Origin: Pseudoduganella sp.
GTDB taxonomy: Bacteria > Pseudomonadota > Gammaproteobacteria > Burkholderiales > Burkholderiaceae_D
Reading direction: 5' to 3'
Assembly (NCBI GenBank): GCA_021323265.1
Contig: JAJTCO010000020.1
Span: forward strand, 37,043-101,042
Length of the DNA stretch: 64,000 bases
Below, piece after piece: positions 26,745 through 35,407 of the stretch (position 1 is its first letter; each line of letters opens with the position of its first letter). Both the position numbers and the translations under genes were made by a program. The notes under the pieces are model-generated. The model was not told the DNA's origin and made no database searches. It saw only the letters and a list, made by a program, of their open reading frames with translations.

Positions 26745-27005
26745 TCAGCTGGACTTTCTGTTCTTGCGGATGATGGCCACCAGGATCAGGACGTACTCGA
26801 TCAAGCGCAACAGATAGTTCTGCGGTGCGTCCGCGTTCTCCGAAGGCCACGCCTGCAACAGGCGGTGCGCCCCTTCCAGGACGAAGGCCAGCGCAAAGTA
26901 GATGAAGAGCTTATCGCGCGTCTGCCGCCAGTAGCGGAAAAAGAACAGTGCGATGACCATGGAGGCCATGAAGATCGCACCGCTAAGCCAGGCGTTGATA
27001 AGCAT
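26745..27005 (-). CDS. DUF5985-type small membrane protein (third gene)
   Basis: An 86-residue protein with three predicted transmembrane helices (GAIFMASMVIALFFFRYW; LFIYFALAFVLEGAHRLL; LIEYVLILVAIIRKNRKSS) and a basic C-terminus. It fits the DUF5985 pattern as I remember it. Its ATG overlaps the stop of the preceding DUF5985-like gene by one base. Function unknown. Confidence 0.75.
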   Translation of the reverse strand: MLINAWLSGAIFMASMVIALFFFRYWRQTRDKLFIYFALAFVLEGAHRLLQAWPSENADAPQNYLLRLIEYVLILVAIIRKNRKSS

Positions 27006-27262
27006 TACTCATCCTCCCAGACCAGACCATACAAGAGGGGCAACAGGGCGACGAAACCGGACGCGAGACGCACCGTGGACAGATCCGCTTCCGGGACCAC
27101 CAGCCGGTCGATAATCAGCAACAGGTTCGACAGGAACATGCCGGCAAAGCATAAACCGCACCAGAACAGGAGCCGATGGCGGGTCACGCGGTAGCTGCGC
27201 AAGACGAGGATCGCGCATGCCAGGGCCGTCGCCGCACACAGCAGGTAAATGACGCTTGCCAT
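27005..27262 (-). CDS. DUF5985-type small membrane protein (second gene)
   Basis: An 85-residue protein with three hydrophobic helices (VIYLLCAATALACAILVLRS; LLFWCGLCFAGMFLSNLLLI; LASGFVALLPLLYGLVWEDE). It is diverged from, but of the same plan as, the next gene. The ATG at 27262 follows GGAG and comes one base after the winged-helix gene stop. A pair of three-helix proteins made in equal amounts suggests a hetero-oligomer (inference). Confidence 0.75.
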   Translation of the reverse strand: MASVIYLLCAATALACAILVLRSYRVTRHRLLFWCGLCFAGMFLSNLLLIIDRLVVPEADLSTVRLASGFVALLPLLYGLVWEDE

Positions 27263-27263
27263 C

Positions 27264-27653
27264 CTATTTCTCCTTTCGCCACACGAACGCATCGGCCAGC
27301 AATTGTGCTTTGCCGCTCGGTTTGGAGTGAATAATGGTGCTGACTTCGATCAGGTGGTGCGCGTAGACATGCACCAGGCGGTCCCACAGCTCGCCGAGAT
27401 CGCTCGATGACGGGGCATAGCGGTAGCCCGGCGCTTCGCCGGCGTCCAGGACCACGAGCCCGTCCGATTGCATCCTGGCGAGCAGGCGCAAGGTGTCTTC
27501 GGTTCCAAGGTAGAGCCTGCGCGCAAGCACCTCGGGCTGCCAGGCAAGGTCCCTGCGCTCGCGCAGCAGGAGAACCGCCTCAAGATACGGCACAGACGGA
27601 ATGCATTGGAACACGTAGCGGCGGATGTCGTCCGGAATTGACGTCGAACTCAT
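27264..27653 (-). CDS. Winged-helix protein of the DUF5985 operon
   Basis: A 129-residue protein whose central part reads as a winged helix (YLEAVLLLRERRDLAW, EVLARRLYLGTEDTLRLLAR, MQSDGLVVLDAG, PGYRYAP), followed by a helical tail. The ATG at 27653 follows GGAGG; the frame extends upstream without a site. It is the first gene of a three-gene operon with one-base spacings, so it may control or signal for the two membrane proteins. DNA binding is inferred, not shown. Confidence 0.7.
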   Translation of the reverse strand: MSSTSIPDDIRRYVFQCIPSVPYLEAVLLLRERRDLAWQPEVLARRLYLGTEDTLRLLARMQSDGLVVLDAGEAPGYRYAPSSSDLGELWDRLVHVYAHHLIEVSTIIHSKPSGKAQLLADAFVWRKEK

Positions 27654-27823
27654 GCTCAAGCCTCCGCCCAGGCGAGCATCCGGAGAGATGTTAAAGACAT
27701 GCAAGCAATTTTGCACATTCCGAATGTTTGGCGCAAGAATGTTCGCTCAACCGTGCGCGGGGGGCAGATACAAAAAAGGCCTGCAAAATCGCAAGCCCAT
27801 CATGCAAAACGTCCGCGCGGCCC

Positions 27824-28093
27824 TTAGCGGCGACGCATCGGCTTGACGGCGCCGGTGGTGGTGCGCTTTTCGATATGGCGGAACACGATACGGCCTTTGC
27901 TCAGGTCGTATGGCGACAATTCCAGGGTCACCTTGTCACCGGCCAGGATGCGGATGAAGTTCTTCTTCATGCGGCCCGCCGAGTAAGCGATCAGCTTGTG
28001 TCCGTTGTCCAGGTCGACCCGGAAACGCTGGTCCGGCAGGACTTCCATCACCTGCCCGTTCATTTCGATCAATTCTTCTTTTGCCACGTTCAT
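27824..28093 (-). CDS. infA: Translation initiation factor IF-1 (paralog)
   Basis: An 89-residue S1-fold protein ([60 protein letters not shown]) with a basic extension of about 17 residues at the C-terminus. IF-1 binds the ribosomal A site with IF-2. Beta-proteobacteria often have extra infA copies, and this one is not in a ribosomal-protein operon, so it is probably accessory. An intrinsic terminator lies 73 bp upstream on the same strand. Confidence 0.9.
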   Translation of the reverse strand: MNVAKEELIEMNGQVMEVLPDQRFRVDLDNGHKLIAYSAGRMKKNFIRILAGDKVTLELSPYDLSKGRIVFRHIEKRTTTGAVKPMRRR

Positions 28094-28165
28094 CACCTGC
28101 GATGTTGGATTGGTCGCAACGTGCCAGGTTGCGTGGGGTCGGCAAACCATATGCCGACAAGGGCG

Positions 28166-28190
28166 AAAAAAAAGCCCGCGTCGCGGGCTT
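28166..28190 (-). terminator. Intrinsic terminator upstream of infA
   Basis: On the minus strand an 8-bp stem (AAGCCCGC-GAC-GCGGGCTT) is followed by eight T residues. It ends the small transcript unit at 28195-28341 or acts as an attenuator in the infA leader, since infA starts only 73 bp further on in the same direction. Confidence 0.8.
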
Positions 28191-28194
28191 CGTT

Positions 28195-28341
28195 TCAATG
28201 TAATGCCAATGCTTCAATCGCTGCTTCAGCCCGTGCTATCTGCACAGTGCGAGGCGGCTGACCCAGGCTATCTGCATGGTGCCAACGCGTGACCAATGTA
28301 TTTGGAGCTACAAGCGGTGGAGCACTCGAGAACTCCGCCAC
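28195..28341 (-). CDS. Candidate 48-residue small protein or small RNA
   Basis: A GTG-started frame encodes [16 protein letters not shown] and an Ala-rich helix ([13 protein letters not shown]), stopping five bases before the terminator stem at 28190. A TATACT -10 element (28354-28349, minus) would start a transcript at about 28342, so it would be nearly leaderless or a non-coding RNA of about 175 nt. The same frame is open to 28524, so a longer protein is also possible. No recognised family. Confidence 0.35.
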   Translation of the reverse strand: MAEFSSAPPLVAPNTLVTRWHHADSLGQPPRTVQIARAEAAIEALALH

Positions 28342-28362
28342 TGCACGCAGTATAACACAGTA

Positions 28363-28381
28363 TTTTGTGCGGCGCACAAAA
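28363..28381. promoter_or_regulatory. Palindrome at the -35 region of the small transcript
   Basis: TTTTGTGCGGCGCACAAAA is a perfect 8-bp inverted repeat with a 3-bp centre. It lies just upstream of the TATACT element of the minus-strand unit, where a repressor or activator could act, and about 157 bp upstream of the plus-strand response regulator. The binding protein is unknown. Confidence 0.4.
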
Positions 28382-28537
28382 ATATTCTCTTCCGTTCCGC
28401 GGTGGCCCATATGTCTCTCCAAGCGTGCGGTGGTGGTCGCCAGAGGCGTGTAAGCTGAAAACGTCAACTTTTCATCAACCCCGTTTCCTCTCTCTAGCCT
28501 TTGCTTCGGAGTCGCGATGAACAACCCCTAGAATCAT

Positions 28538-28954
28538 ATGTTCCCCATCAAATCGCGTGTGCTTTTGGTCGACGACAACCGCGACGCTGTAGATTTGGTA
28601 TCGGAGCTGCTCAGCTTTCACCATATCGAGAACCGGGTCGCCTATGATGGCCAGTCCGCATTGGAAGTGCTGGTCGAATGGTCGGCCGACATCGTCTTCC
28701 TCGACATCCAGATGCCCCGGATGAACGGCTACCAAACGGCCGTCGCCATGCACAGGCTGCCTGGCTGCGCTGAACTGCCCATCGTCGCCTGGACCAGCTG
28801 GGATGGCGATGGTCCAGCCGAGGTGGTCGCCGACGCTCGCATGGTTGGCCGCTTAGGCAAGCCGGCCACGATCGACGCGCTGCTGGCTGTGATCCACAAG
28901 TACGAAATCAGGAATCGCCCTACCGCCGCGCAGCGCGCCCAGCTCTACCCGTAA
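28538..28954 (+). CDS. Single-domain response regulator
   Basis: A 138-residue receiver with the acidic pair (VLLVDDNRDAVDL), acceptor Asp in IVFLDIQMPRMNG (about residue 54), Thr in VAWTSW and Lys in LGKPATID. No output domain, so it would act by protein contact or as a phosphate relay. No kinase is adjacent. Its stop overlaps the convergent desaturase by 10 bp. Confidence 0.88.
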   Translation: MFPIKSRVLLVDDNRDAVDLVSELLSFHHIENRVAYDGQSALEVLVEWSADIVFLDIQMPRMNGYQTAVAMHRLPGCAELPIVAWTSWDGDGPAEVVADARMVGRLGKPATIDALLAVIHKYEIRNRPTAAQRAQLYP

Positions 28955-30129
28955 CTGGCCAGGTGCCGCGCAAAGCGCTGCAGGGGGCGCGGTCCGCCGC
29001 GCTCCGCATTGCTGCACCAGGCTTGCAGCCGCGCCAGCAATTGCTCCGGCTTGGCCGCCGACCGCTCCCACAGCTGCTCCAGTGACTGCCGCGCCAGGTG
29101 CATGGCGTGCAAGGAGGGATTGCGCGAGATCAGCGCTTCCAGTTCCTTCAACTGTTCGCCCGTGAGCAGGGATGGCGTGCGGCGCAACAGCCGCTTCAGA
29201 CGCGCGCGCGTGCCGCGTGGCACCTGTTCCGCCATTTTCGCGCACTCGTCGCGGAAAACCGCCAAGGTCAGCAAGGTCAACTCGCGCATCAGGACGGCAC
29301 GATTCGACAAGACTTGCTGCAAGGTGGCCGGCGTCGGCGCGATCTGGCCTGCCATGCGCGTGAACGGCCGGCGCTGGTGGCGCACCGTCGCCAGCCGGAG
29401 CCAGCGCAGCACGCTGATGTAGGCCCAGCCGATATCGACCTCGAACCAGCGTACCGAGAATTTGGCCGACGTGGGAAAAGTGTGGTGATTGTTGTGCAGT
29501 TCTTCGCCGCCGATCAGCGCACCGAAAGGAACGATGTTGGTGGCCGCCTCCTTGCAATCGTAATTGCGGTATCCCGCGTAGTGACCGACGCCATTGATCA
29601 CGCCGGCCGCAAAGAAGGGAATCCACATCATCTGGCAGGCCCAGAGCGTCAAGCCCGGCGCGCCAAACAGGGTCAACTCGAGCAACAGCAGCAGGCCAAC
29701 GCCTTGCCAGGTATAGCGGCCATAGACGTGCCGTTCCAGCCAGTCGTCCGGGCCGCCTGCGCCGTAGCGCTCGACCAGTCCCGGCGTGCGCACGGCATCC
29801 TGGTACAGCTCCGCCCCGCTCCACAATACCGCGTTGATGCCGGCCACCTGCGGACTATGCGGATCCCGGGTGGTCTCGCAATGGGCATGGTGGCAGCGGT
29901 GCACGGCAACCCACTCGCGCGACACCATCCCTGTTGTCAGCCACAGCCAGAAGCGAAAGAGATGCCCCACCGCAGGGTGCAGAGTGAGTGCGCGATGCGT
30001 CTGGCACCTGTGCAGGTAGACCGTGACCGTCACGATGGTGGCATGCGTCGTCGCCAGCCCGACCAGCAGCAACTGCCATCCGCTGAACGCCAGCAATCCC
30101 TCGCCCATCCATTGCAACAGTGTCGGCAT
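28945..30129 (-). CDS. Membrane fatty-acid desaturase (acyl-CoA delta-9 type)
   Basis: A 394-residue inner-membrane di-iron desaturase. The three histidine boxes are present: HRCQTH (near residue 41), HRCHHAH (near 78) and HNNHH (near 220), set among four hydrophobic helices. It should introduce a double bond in acyl chains using oxygen and an electron donor, adjusting membrane fluidity. A helical C-terminal extension of about 110 residues after the catalytic part is longer than in minimal family members and has no recognised role. Confidence 0.9.
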   Translation of the reverse strand: MPTLLQWMGEGLLAFSGWQLLLVGLATTHATIVTVTVYLHRCQTHRALTLHPAVGHLFRFWLWLTTGMVSREWVAVHRCHHAHCETTRDPHSPQVAGINAVLWSGAELYQDAVRTPGLVERYGAGGPDDWLERHVYGRYTWQGVGLLLLLELTLFGAPGLTLWACQMMWIPFFAAGVINGVGHYAGYRNYDCKEAATNIVPFGALIGGEELHNNHHTFPTSAKFSVRWFEVDIGWAYISVLRWLRLATVRHQRRPFTRMAGQIAPTPATLQQVLSNRAVLMRELTLLTLAVFRDECAKMAEQVPRGTRARLKRLLRRTPSLLTGEQLKELEALISRNPSLHAMHLARQSLEQLWERSAAKPEQLLARLQAWCSNAERGGPRPLQRFARHLASYG

Positions 30130-30154
30130 TGCCGCGCTCCTTGGTTATCAAACT

Positions 30155-30748
30155 TCACAGGTTCGGATGTCCCTTGGCGAACGCGAGCGCGTCGCCCAGT
30201 TGTCCGTAGTGGTAGCCGCCATAGTCAAAATGCCCATTGGCAAAGACAATGCCGTGCAACGCCATCGCCTCGGCATCGGCCAGGGTTGGCCGGAACGGTG
30301 TAGCCCAGTTTGGCGCGAACGCCGCGTCTGGCTGGAATCCCTCTTTCGCGTGCTGTGCCATGGCATAGCGCAACGCATCGGGGAACAAATCGTAACGGTG
30401 CTCCCGGAAAGCATAACGCTTTCCGTCAAATGAGACTTCGTAGCGTGCGGCCAGGCTTTCTTCCGGCGCCCGGCAGCCGTCGCTGCTGTTCATCACCATG
30501 ACTTCGCGCATGGCCTGCGCCGCGGCATCGCTGTTCGCCTCTTCAGGTGTCGCGAAGGCATCAACGGGAAAGATGATGGTGTGGCGTCCCTGACCGGGAC
30601 CATACGCGCCGACACCGTTCGATTTCGGCGGGCTTTGCCGGAGTATGGCCGTGGAGGCATACTTGCGCCCGCCATCCTGGCAGCGGAACTCGTTACACCG
30701 CAGTACGATCCGCCACCCTTCAAACTTCATGCTTGCTCGACGGTACAT
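30155..30748 (-). CDS. Unrecognised protein, 197 aa
   Basis: Starts at 30748 after an AAGGGGGA site (a second ATG lies six codons inside). No signal peptide or membrane helix. The N-terminus has two Cys (VLRCNEFRCQDGG), the C-terminus is rich in His/Tyr/Gly (GHFDYGGYHYGQLG). The 25-bp gap after it and the same strand as the desaturase suggest co-transcription. I do not recognise the family. Confidence 0.6.
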   Translation of the reverse strand: MYRRASMKFEGWRIVLRCNEFRCQDGGRKYASTAILRQSPPKSNGVGAYGPGQGRHTIIFPVDAFATPEEANSDAAAQAMREVMVMNSSDGCRAPEESLAARYEVSFDGKRYAFREHRYDLFPDALRYAMAQHAKEGFQPDAAFAPNWATPFRPTLADAEAMALHGIVFANGHFDYGGYHYGQLGDALAFAKGHPNL

Positions 30749-30995
30749 TACATCCCCCTTCGCTCGACTTCAGATGGGTGAAGAAAAGGAGATGGCGACG
30801 AGCAAGCTCTTCTTTCCGGCGCGGCACGCAAGACATGCCCAACGCTGGTGCAACACCACTGCGTGTCGATTTGAGGGGACTCGCCGCGGGAGCGCAGCGA
30901 TATGAAGGGAGTCCTGCACAAATATGCAATTGGTAGCGGAGTACCTGACAGCCACTATACGCCCACTATCCGATAGCGCCTAATCATTTCGGGCG

Positions 30996-31310
30996 CTACG
31001 AACCCTGGTGCTTCATCGCCTCGGCTTCAATGGCGGCGGTGAATTCTTCCTGCGCCGTAATGACTTCGCTGTTGTCGTCGTTGCGGTTGGCGGCCCGCTC
31101 GGCGTTCGTTTGCGTCTCGGCGGCGAATTGATCGATCAGTTCATCATCAACGGGCGGCTCGAGCATGTCCTTCAGCATGGCACGCAACTCGGCTGGATCA
31201 GGCCCCAGTCCGCGTCGTCGTCGTTGGTGGATATAGTGTTGAATTTCGGCTTCCTGTTCGGCACTGAGGGGCAGGCCGCGGAAGGAGGATTCTGGTCCAA
31301 GGTCATTCAT
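30996..31310 (-). CDS. Unrecognised small protein, 104 aa
   Basis: An acidic, helical, soluble protein (MNDLGPESSFRGLPLSAEQE; LRAMLKDMLEPPVDDELIDQ; Thr/Ala/Glu-rich end). The ATG follows GGAGAG. The 247 bp between it and the next gene hold no feature I can name. Function unknown. Confidence 0.55.
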   Translation of the reverse strand: MNDLGPESSFRGLPLSAEQEAEIQHYIHQRRRRGLGPDPAELRAMLKDMLEPPVDDELIDQFAAETQTNAERAANRNDDNSEVITAQEEFTAAIEAEAMKHQGS

Positions 31311-31431
31311 GATGGCTCTCCTGCCAAGCTTCTGCCACCGAGTGTACGCCTATTCGTTTGAACGCATCCGAATCTTTAGATGGTAATGCCTGAGCGTTGT
31401 GCAATACTTCCTTCACACAAGGGGGAACGCG

Positions 31432-31638
31432 ATGGGCAAAGCATATGAGATCAGCCGGCGTGAAGACGTTTGGACCGCAGAGATCGTGCAGTATGGGGTG
31501 ACCCTGTGCGCCATTATCGGGCTGGCCGAAGCACAGCGCTATTTGCTGTCCCGATGCGTGCCGATTCATGTCGTCGAGCGGGTCCTCACCGTCCCAGGCG
31601 CGCCGCGCCGCTTGCAAGGCGCGCCGAAGCTCGTTTGA
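31432..31638 (+). CDS. Unrecognised small protein, 68 aa
   Basis: Starts at an ATG preceded by GGGGGAA. Sequence MGKAYEISRREDVWTAEIVQ, then a hydrophobic segment (YGVTLCAIIGLAEAQRYLLS) and a basic end. It overlaps a minus-strand frame that looks like chance. The amino-acid composition is gene-like but no family is recognised. Confidence 0.5.
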   Translation: MGKAYEISRREDVWTAEIVQYGVTLCAIIGLAEAQRYLLSRCVPIHVVERVLTVPGAPRRLQGAPKLV

Positions 31639-31650
31639 GCTCGCCGCCCG

Positions 31651-32799
31651 TCAGTGCGCCACACTGCGGCTGTGGCGCTTGTCGCGGTACATCTCCTCGT
31701 CCGCCCGCAGCAGATATTCCGACAGTGCTTCCTCGCTGCGGACATCGCAGTTGATGACGCCAATGCTCAGCGACATGGCAAACTTGCCTGCGCTGGTTTC
31801 ATTGAACTTCGCAATCTTGTCCTGGATCCGCTCGATGATGGCGCCCGGAGTCGCGTTATCGAAGGTGAAGGCCGCAAACTCATCCCCGCCGACCCGCCCC
31901 ACCACATCCGCGTGGCGGAAAGCGCTGCTGAAGATGCGGGCGGCATCCCGGATCAACTCGTCGCCGGCCGCATGACCCAACTGATCGTTGACCTGTTTGA
32001 GCCCATCCAGGTCGGCAAAGATGACCGCACAAGCCAGTTGCTGCCGGCGCGCAATCAGCAGGCATTGCTCCGACTTGGCCAGGAAGCCGCGCCGGTTCTG
32101 CAAACCGGTCAGCTCATCCTGCGCAGCCAGATGCCGCGCCGCCGCCTTCTCGCGTTCGCTGGCGCGCAGCTCCTCCTTGTGGCGCGACTGGCTTTCCGCG
32201 TGGGCCTGGTTTTGCTCCTGCGCGGCTTCTTCGCGGTGCAACTGTTCCAGCAGGCTACTAAGACGGATCCCGGCCAGTTCCGCAATACACGGCAAGAGCT
32301 TGATGGCACGGCGCTGCACAGCCGGCTCAGGCGGCTCATGCCAGCCCAGCGCAATGTAACCACTGTCGGCGTCGGCCGAGAATGGCGCCACGACGTGCGT
32401 CCCATTGTCCAGCGTGAAGGCGTGCAAGGGCGCACTGCGCACATCGCCTTCGACCAGCTTGCGCATGCGTTTGCACAGGCGATGCTCCAGTTCCAGGCAC
32501 GTGCTGCCCTGCGGAGTCTCCAGGTAGTAGCAGGCACCGCCACCATCGCCGGCGCTAATCAACAGCACCGCGTCCGGCCGCAACTCGGTAAGGTTGCGGG
32601 CGATGGCGTGTAAGGCGGCGTCCACGTCGTCCGCGGACATCAAGGCTGTCGCCATGTGCAGCAGCAAGATGAGCTCGCCTTTCGTCGTCCTGCTTGAGTG
32701 TGGCGAAGGAAACTCGCCATTGACATGCCCGCGCTTTCGCGGCAGAACGGCACGATATTCGTTCGGCATCACTTCAAGCTTGTCCATTGCTGATCCCAT
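31651..32799 (-). CDS. Diguanylate cyclase with N-terminal sensor region
   Basis: A 382-residue soluble protein. The first 190 residues look like a GAF-type sensor (MATALMSADDVDAALHAIAR; GACYYLETPQGSTCLELEHR), then a coiled coil, then a GGDEF domain with an intact GGDEF signature and an RxxD inhibitory site (RHAD) five residues before it. It should make c-di-GMP and be product-inhibited. The start could be 32799 or 32787. It follows the TonB receptor in the same direction with a 120-bp gap. Confidence 0.9.
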   Translation of the reverse strand: MGSAMDKLEVMPNEYRAVLPRKRGHVNGEFPSPHSSRTTKGELILLLHMATALMSADDVDAALHAIARNLTELRPDAVLLISAGDGGGACYYLETPQGSTCLELEHRLCKRMRKLVEGDVRSAPLHAFTLDNGTHVVAPFSADADSGYIALGWHEPPEPAVQRRAIKLLPCIAELAGIRLSSLLEQLHREEAAQEQNQAHAESQSRHKEELRASEREKAAARHLAAQDELTGLQNRRGFLAKSEQCLLIARRQQLACAVIFADLDGLKQVNDQLGHAAGDELIRDAARIFSSAFRHADVVGRVGGDEFAAFTFDNATPGAIIERIQDKIAKFNETSAGKFAMSLSIGVINCDVRSEEALSEYLLRADEEMYRDKRHSRSVAH

Positions 32800-32919
32800 C
32801 CACGCCGGGTTTGCGCGCTGTGCAGTGCGACCACACTACCATGAGCGTCCAACAATACCGATTGCACTTGCATATCGGATTGCGGTTTCCGGTAGGTATT
32901 TCCGGGAGAACTGCAGGGT

Positions 32920-35277
32920 TCAGCGAGTAACAATCATAAGCCTGAACAAGATCGAACGCGGGTGGACGTCCACCCGGCGTCCGGCGACGGATTCCTGGAA
33001 GCCGGTGAAATAGTCCTTGTTGAACAGGTTCTCGGCGCTTAGCGACACGCTGGCACGCCCCCGGCTGAGACCAGCACGCAGATGCCATAAGGTACGTGCG
33101 GGAACCCGGTCACCAAAGGAATCGATGTGGCTCGCCGGGGCGACAACGTTGCGGAAGCTGCTGCGGTAAGTGACTTCGGGACGCAGGAAGGCACTCCCGC
33201 CCGCCAGCGAACCGCTCCACTGAAGATTTGCCGTGGCGCTTTTCCGGGGAGCCCCATTGATCTCGGTGCCGGAAGCGTCGCCATTGGGGGCGCCCTTGAA
33301 ATCCTTGAAGCGGGCACGCAGCACGCCCAGAGCGCCGCGGGTGCTGAACCCACTTCCAAGACGCGCTTGCCATGACAATTCCGCCCCCCGGCTGCGCGCG
33401 CGGCCCGCATTGACAATCCGGTCGACCGGGATCGGACCGCCGGCGCAAGCCACACCGCCAGTATCCTGCGCCAGGCTCCCATCGGCAAGACGGCACCATG
33501 TCTGGTTGACATGCACCTGGAAGTCGCGCCAGTCCATGTCAAACAATGCGGCCTCGACCCGCGTGCTACCGAAGATTTCGCCCTTCATGCCGGCTTCGTA
33601 ACTGGCGACACGCTCTTTCCTGTAGCGGCTGATATTCGGAAATTCCAGCCCCGAATCCGGATTCGCACGCACACCGGCTGCCTTGTAGCCCTGGCTGAAA
33701 GCGCCATACAAGCGCAGGTCCGGACGCAAGCGGTAGTTGATTGCCAGGCGCGGCGAAAAGTCATGCCCCCTATTGCGCCCTTCCGTGCCGATGGTCTGCG
33801 CGGTCCGGCCGCCGCTACGCAGGAAGTCGCCGTTGGAGGCGAAATAGAGCGCTCCCGGAACACGCACGCCATGGTCATGCTCGCGCAGCGACAGCGCGCC
33901 ATTGGCGGCATATACATTGGTCCAGAACTGGTGGTCGCGGTCGCGCGAATAGCGCGCTCCGCCCTCCAGCGTGACGCGAGGCGTGACATGCCACGACAGG
34001 TCGCCGAACAGCGCTTGGCCGCGCCGCCGTATATGAATGTTGTTCTCGTTTGCCTTGTCGCCGGGAACCCAGCCGAAGATCACGCCCCGGACCAGGATCT
34101 CGTTGTCGAAATCATTGGCATCAACGTAAGCATAGGCGCCGGCCAGCCAATCGACCGAACGCACCCCGACCGAACTGGCGCGCAGTTCAAGGCTGGACGA
34201 ACGCGCCCGGAAGACACTGACCCTGTCGATCAGTGCGCGGCCGCTCCCGTCCAGGTCCTGCTTGGAGTCGGAGCGACCGCGCGCGGCACCGCCGACTGCA
34301 CGAAGATCGACCGCAGGAAGTCGCCACTGGACGCTGAGATTGGCAACGGTGGAATCGTTGATCGTGCGGGAGGGGGAATCCTGGAAGGCCAGGCCGCGAT
34401 TGTCCGGGTACAGGCCCGTATTGCCAATGAAGCTCGCATCCAGAGGAATCGCGGTGAAGCCCCAATTGCGCCGCTGCCCCGACGCCACCAGCGGCCTGGT
34501 GCCAGCAGTTTCGTGCGTGCGTGTAAGGCTCGCATCCGCAGTGACGCCATGGCCGGCAAGCCAGCGCAGGGACGTGCGCCCGCTTGCCAGCGCCGTACCC
34601 GAATCGCCGCCTACCGGATGGACGTTGGTGACGGCCCCGTGCTCGCGCTGCTTCTGCAAGGTTTGCCTCAGCGCCAGCGTTGCGGACAGCGGGATATTCA
34701 GTACGCCATTCGACATCCATGCATGCCGGTTTCCCACGCCGAGATCCATCCGACCGAAGAATTCGCGGCCAGGCTTGTTCGTTCGGATATTGATGGCGCC
34801 ACCCGACGCATTGCGTCCAAAGTAGGTGCCTTGCGGCCCGCGCAGGACCTCGATCGCCTCGATATCGTACAGCGGCGGATTGGCGGTATCGGTCGCAGCG
34901 TTCCCCACGCTCAGGTCGTCCACGTAGAAGGCAAAGGCGCTGACCGCCGCCACGCGCTCCCCACCTGCACCCTGGTCGTTGATGCCGCGCATCGAGATCG
35001 TCACAGTGCGCGCCCCGCCGTTGCCGTTTTCCTGTGCATTAACGTTAGGCACCAGCGCGAAGAAGTCCCTTACGCCCTGAATGTTGTTCTCCGCAACGGT
35101 ATCGCCGTCGATCACGGCAACGCTGGCGTTCACGTCGAGAGCCGACTGGGGCCGCTTCTGGGCCGTGATGGTAACCACGGGCAATGGCGCTTCGGCCACC
35201 TGAGCCGCCACCTCTGCCGGCAGCGCGGCAGCCAAGGCCAGGCTACCCAGCAAACCGCATCGTCGTGGATTTCGCAT
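32920..35277 (-). CDS. TonB-dependent outer-membrane receptor
   Basis: A 785-residue receptor with signal peptide (residues 1-26), TonB-box-like PVVTITAQ, plug (DIEAIEVLRGPQGTYFGRNA, SGGAINIRTNKPG) and a barrel that ends in the usual C-terminal strand. The plug resembles the large group of iron-complex receptors in beta- and gamma-proteobacteria; the substrate cannot be read. It is divergent from a periplasmic binding protein (130 bp), which might handle the same ligand (inference). Confidence 0.88.
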   Translation of the reverse strand: MRNPRRCGLLGSLALAAALPAEVAAQVAEAPLPVVTITAQKRPQSALDVNASVAVIDGDTVAENNIQGVRDFFALVPNVNAQENGNGGARTVTISMRGINDQGAGGERVAAVSAFAFYVDDLSVGNAATDTANPPLYDIEAIEVLRGPQGTYFGRNASGGAINIRTNKPGREFFGRMDLGVGNRHAWMSNGVLNIPLSATLALRQTLQKQREHGAVTNVHPVGGDSGTALASGRTSLRWLAGHGVTADASLTRTHETAGTRPLVASGQRRNWGFTAIPLDASFIGNTGLYPDNRGLAFQDSPSRTINDSTVANLSVQWRLPAVDLRAVGGAARGRSDSKQDLDGSGRALIDRVSVFRARSSSLELRASSVGVRSVDWLAGAYAYVDANDFDNEILVRGVIFGWVPGDKANENNIHIRRRGQALFGDLSWHVTPRVTLEGGARYSRDRDHQFWTNVYAANGALSLREHDHGVRVPGALYFASNGDFLRSGGRTAQTIGTEGRNRGHDFSPRLAINYRLRPDLRLYGAFSQGYKAAGVRANPDSGLEFPNISRYRKERVASYEAGMKGEIFGSTRVEAALFDMDWRDFQVHVNQTWCRLADGSLAQDTGGVACAGGPIPVDRIVNAGRARSRGAELSWQARLGSGFSTRGALGVLRARFKDFKGAPNGDASGTEINGAPRKSATANLQWSGSLAGGSAFLRPEVTYRSSFRNVVAPASHIDSFGDRVPARTLWHLRAGLSRGRASVSLSAENLFNKDYFTGFQESVAGRRVDVHPRSILFRLMIVTR

Positions 35278-35407
35278 CGCGCTCCCCTACCGGCCATTCT
35301 TGGATTGCGTTACTGTAGAGTTTGCTCCCAGTACGCACGCCTGGCAATGGCGCCCGCGGAGCACTGTTACAATCTGATCACTTGCGCAACCGAAGCCTGC
35401 CTGGAAC

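Noticed and set aside
31303..31617. A 104-codon minus-strand frame
   Set aside because: No ribosome site and biased composition; the plus-strand frame at 31432 with a good ribosome site is preferred.
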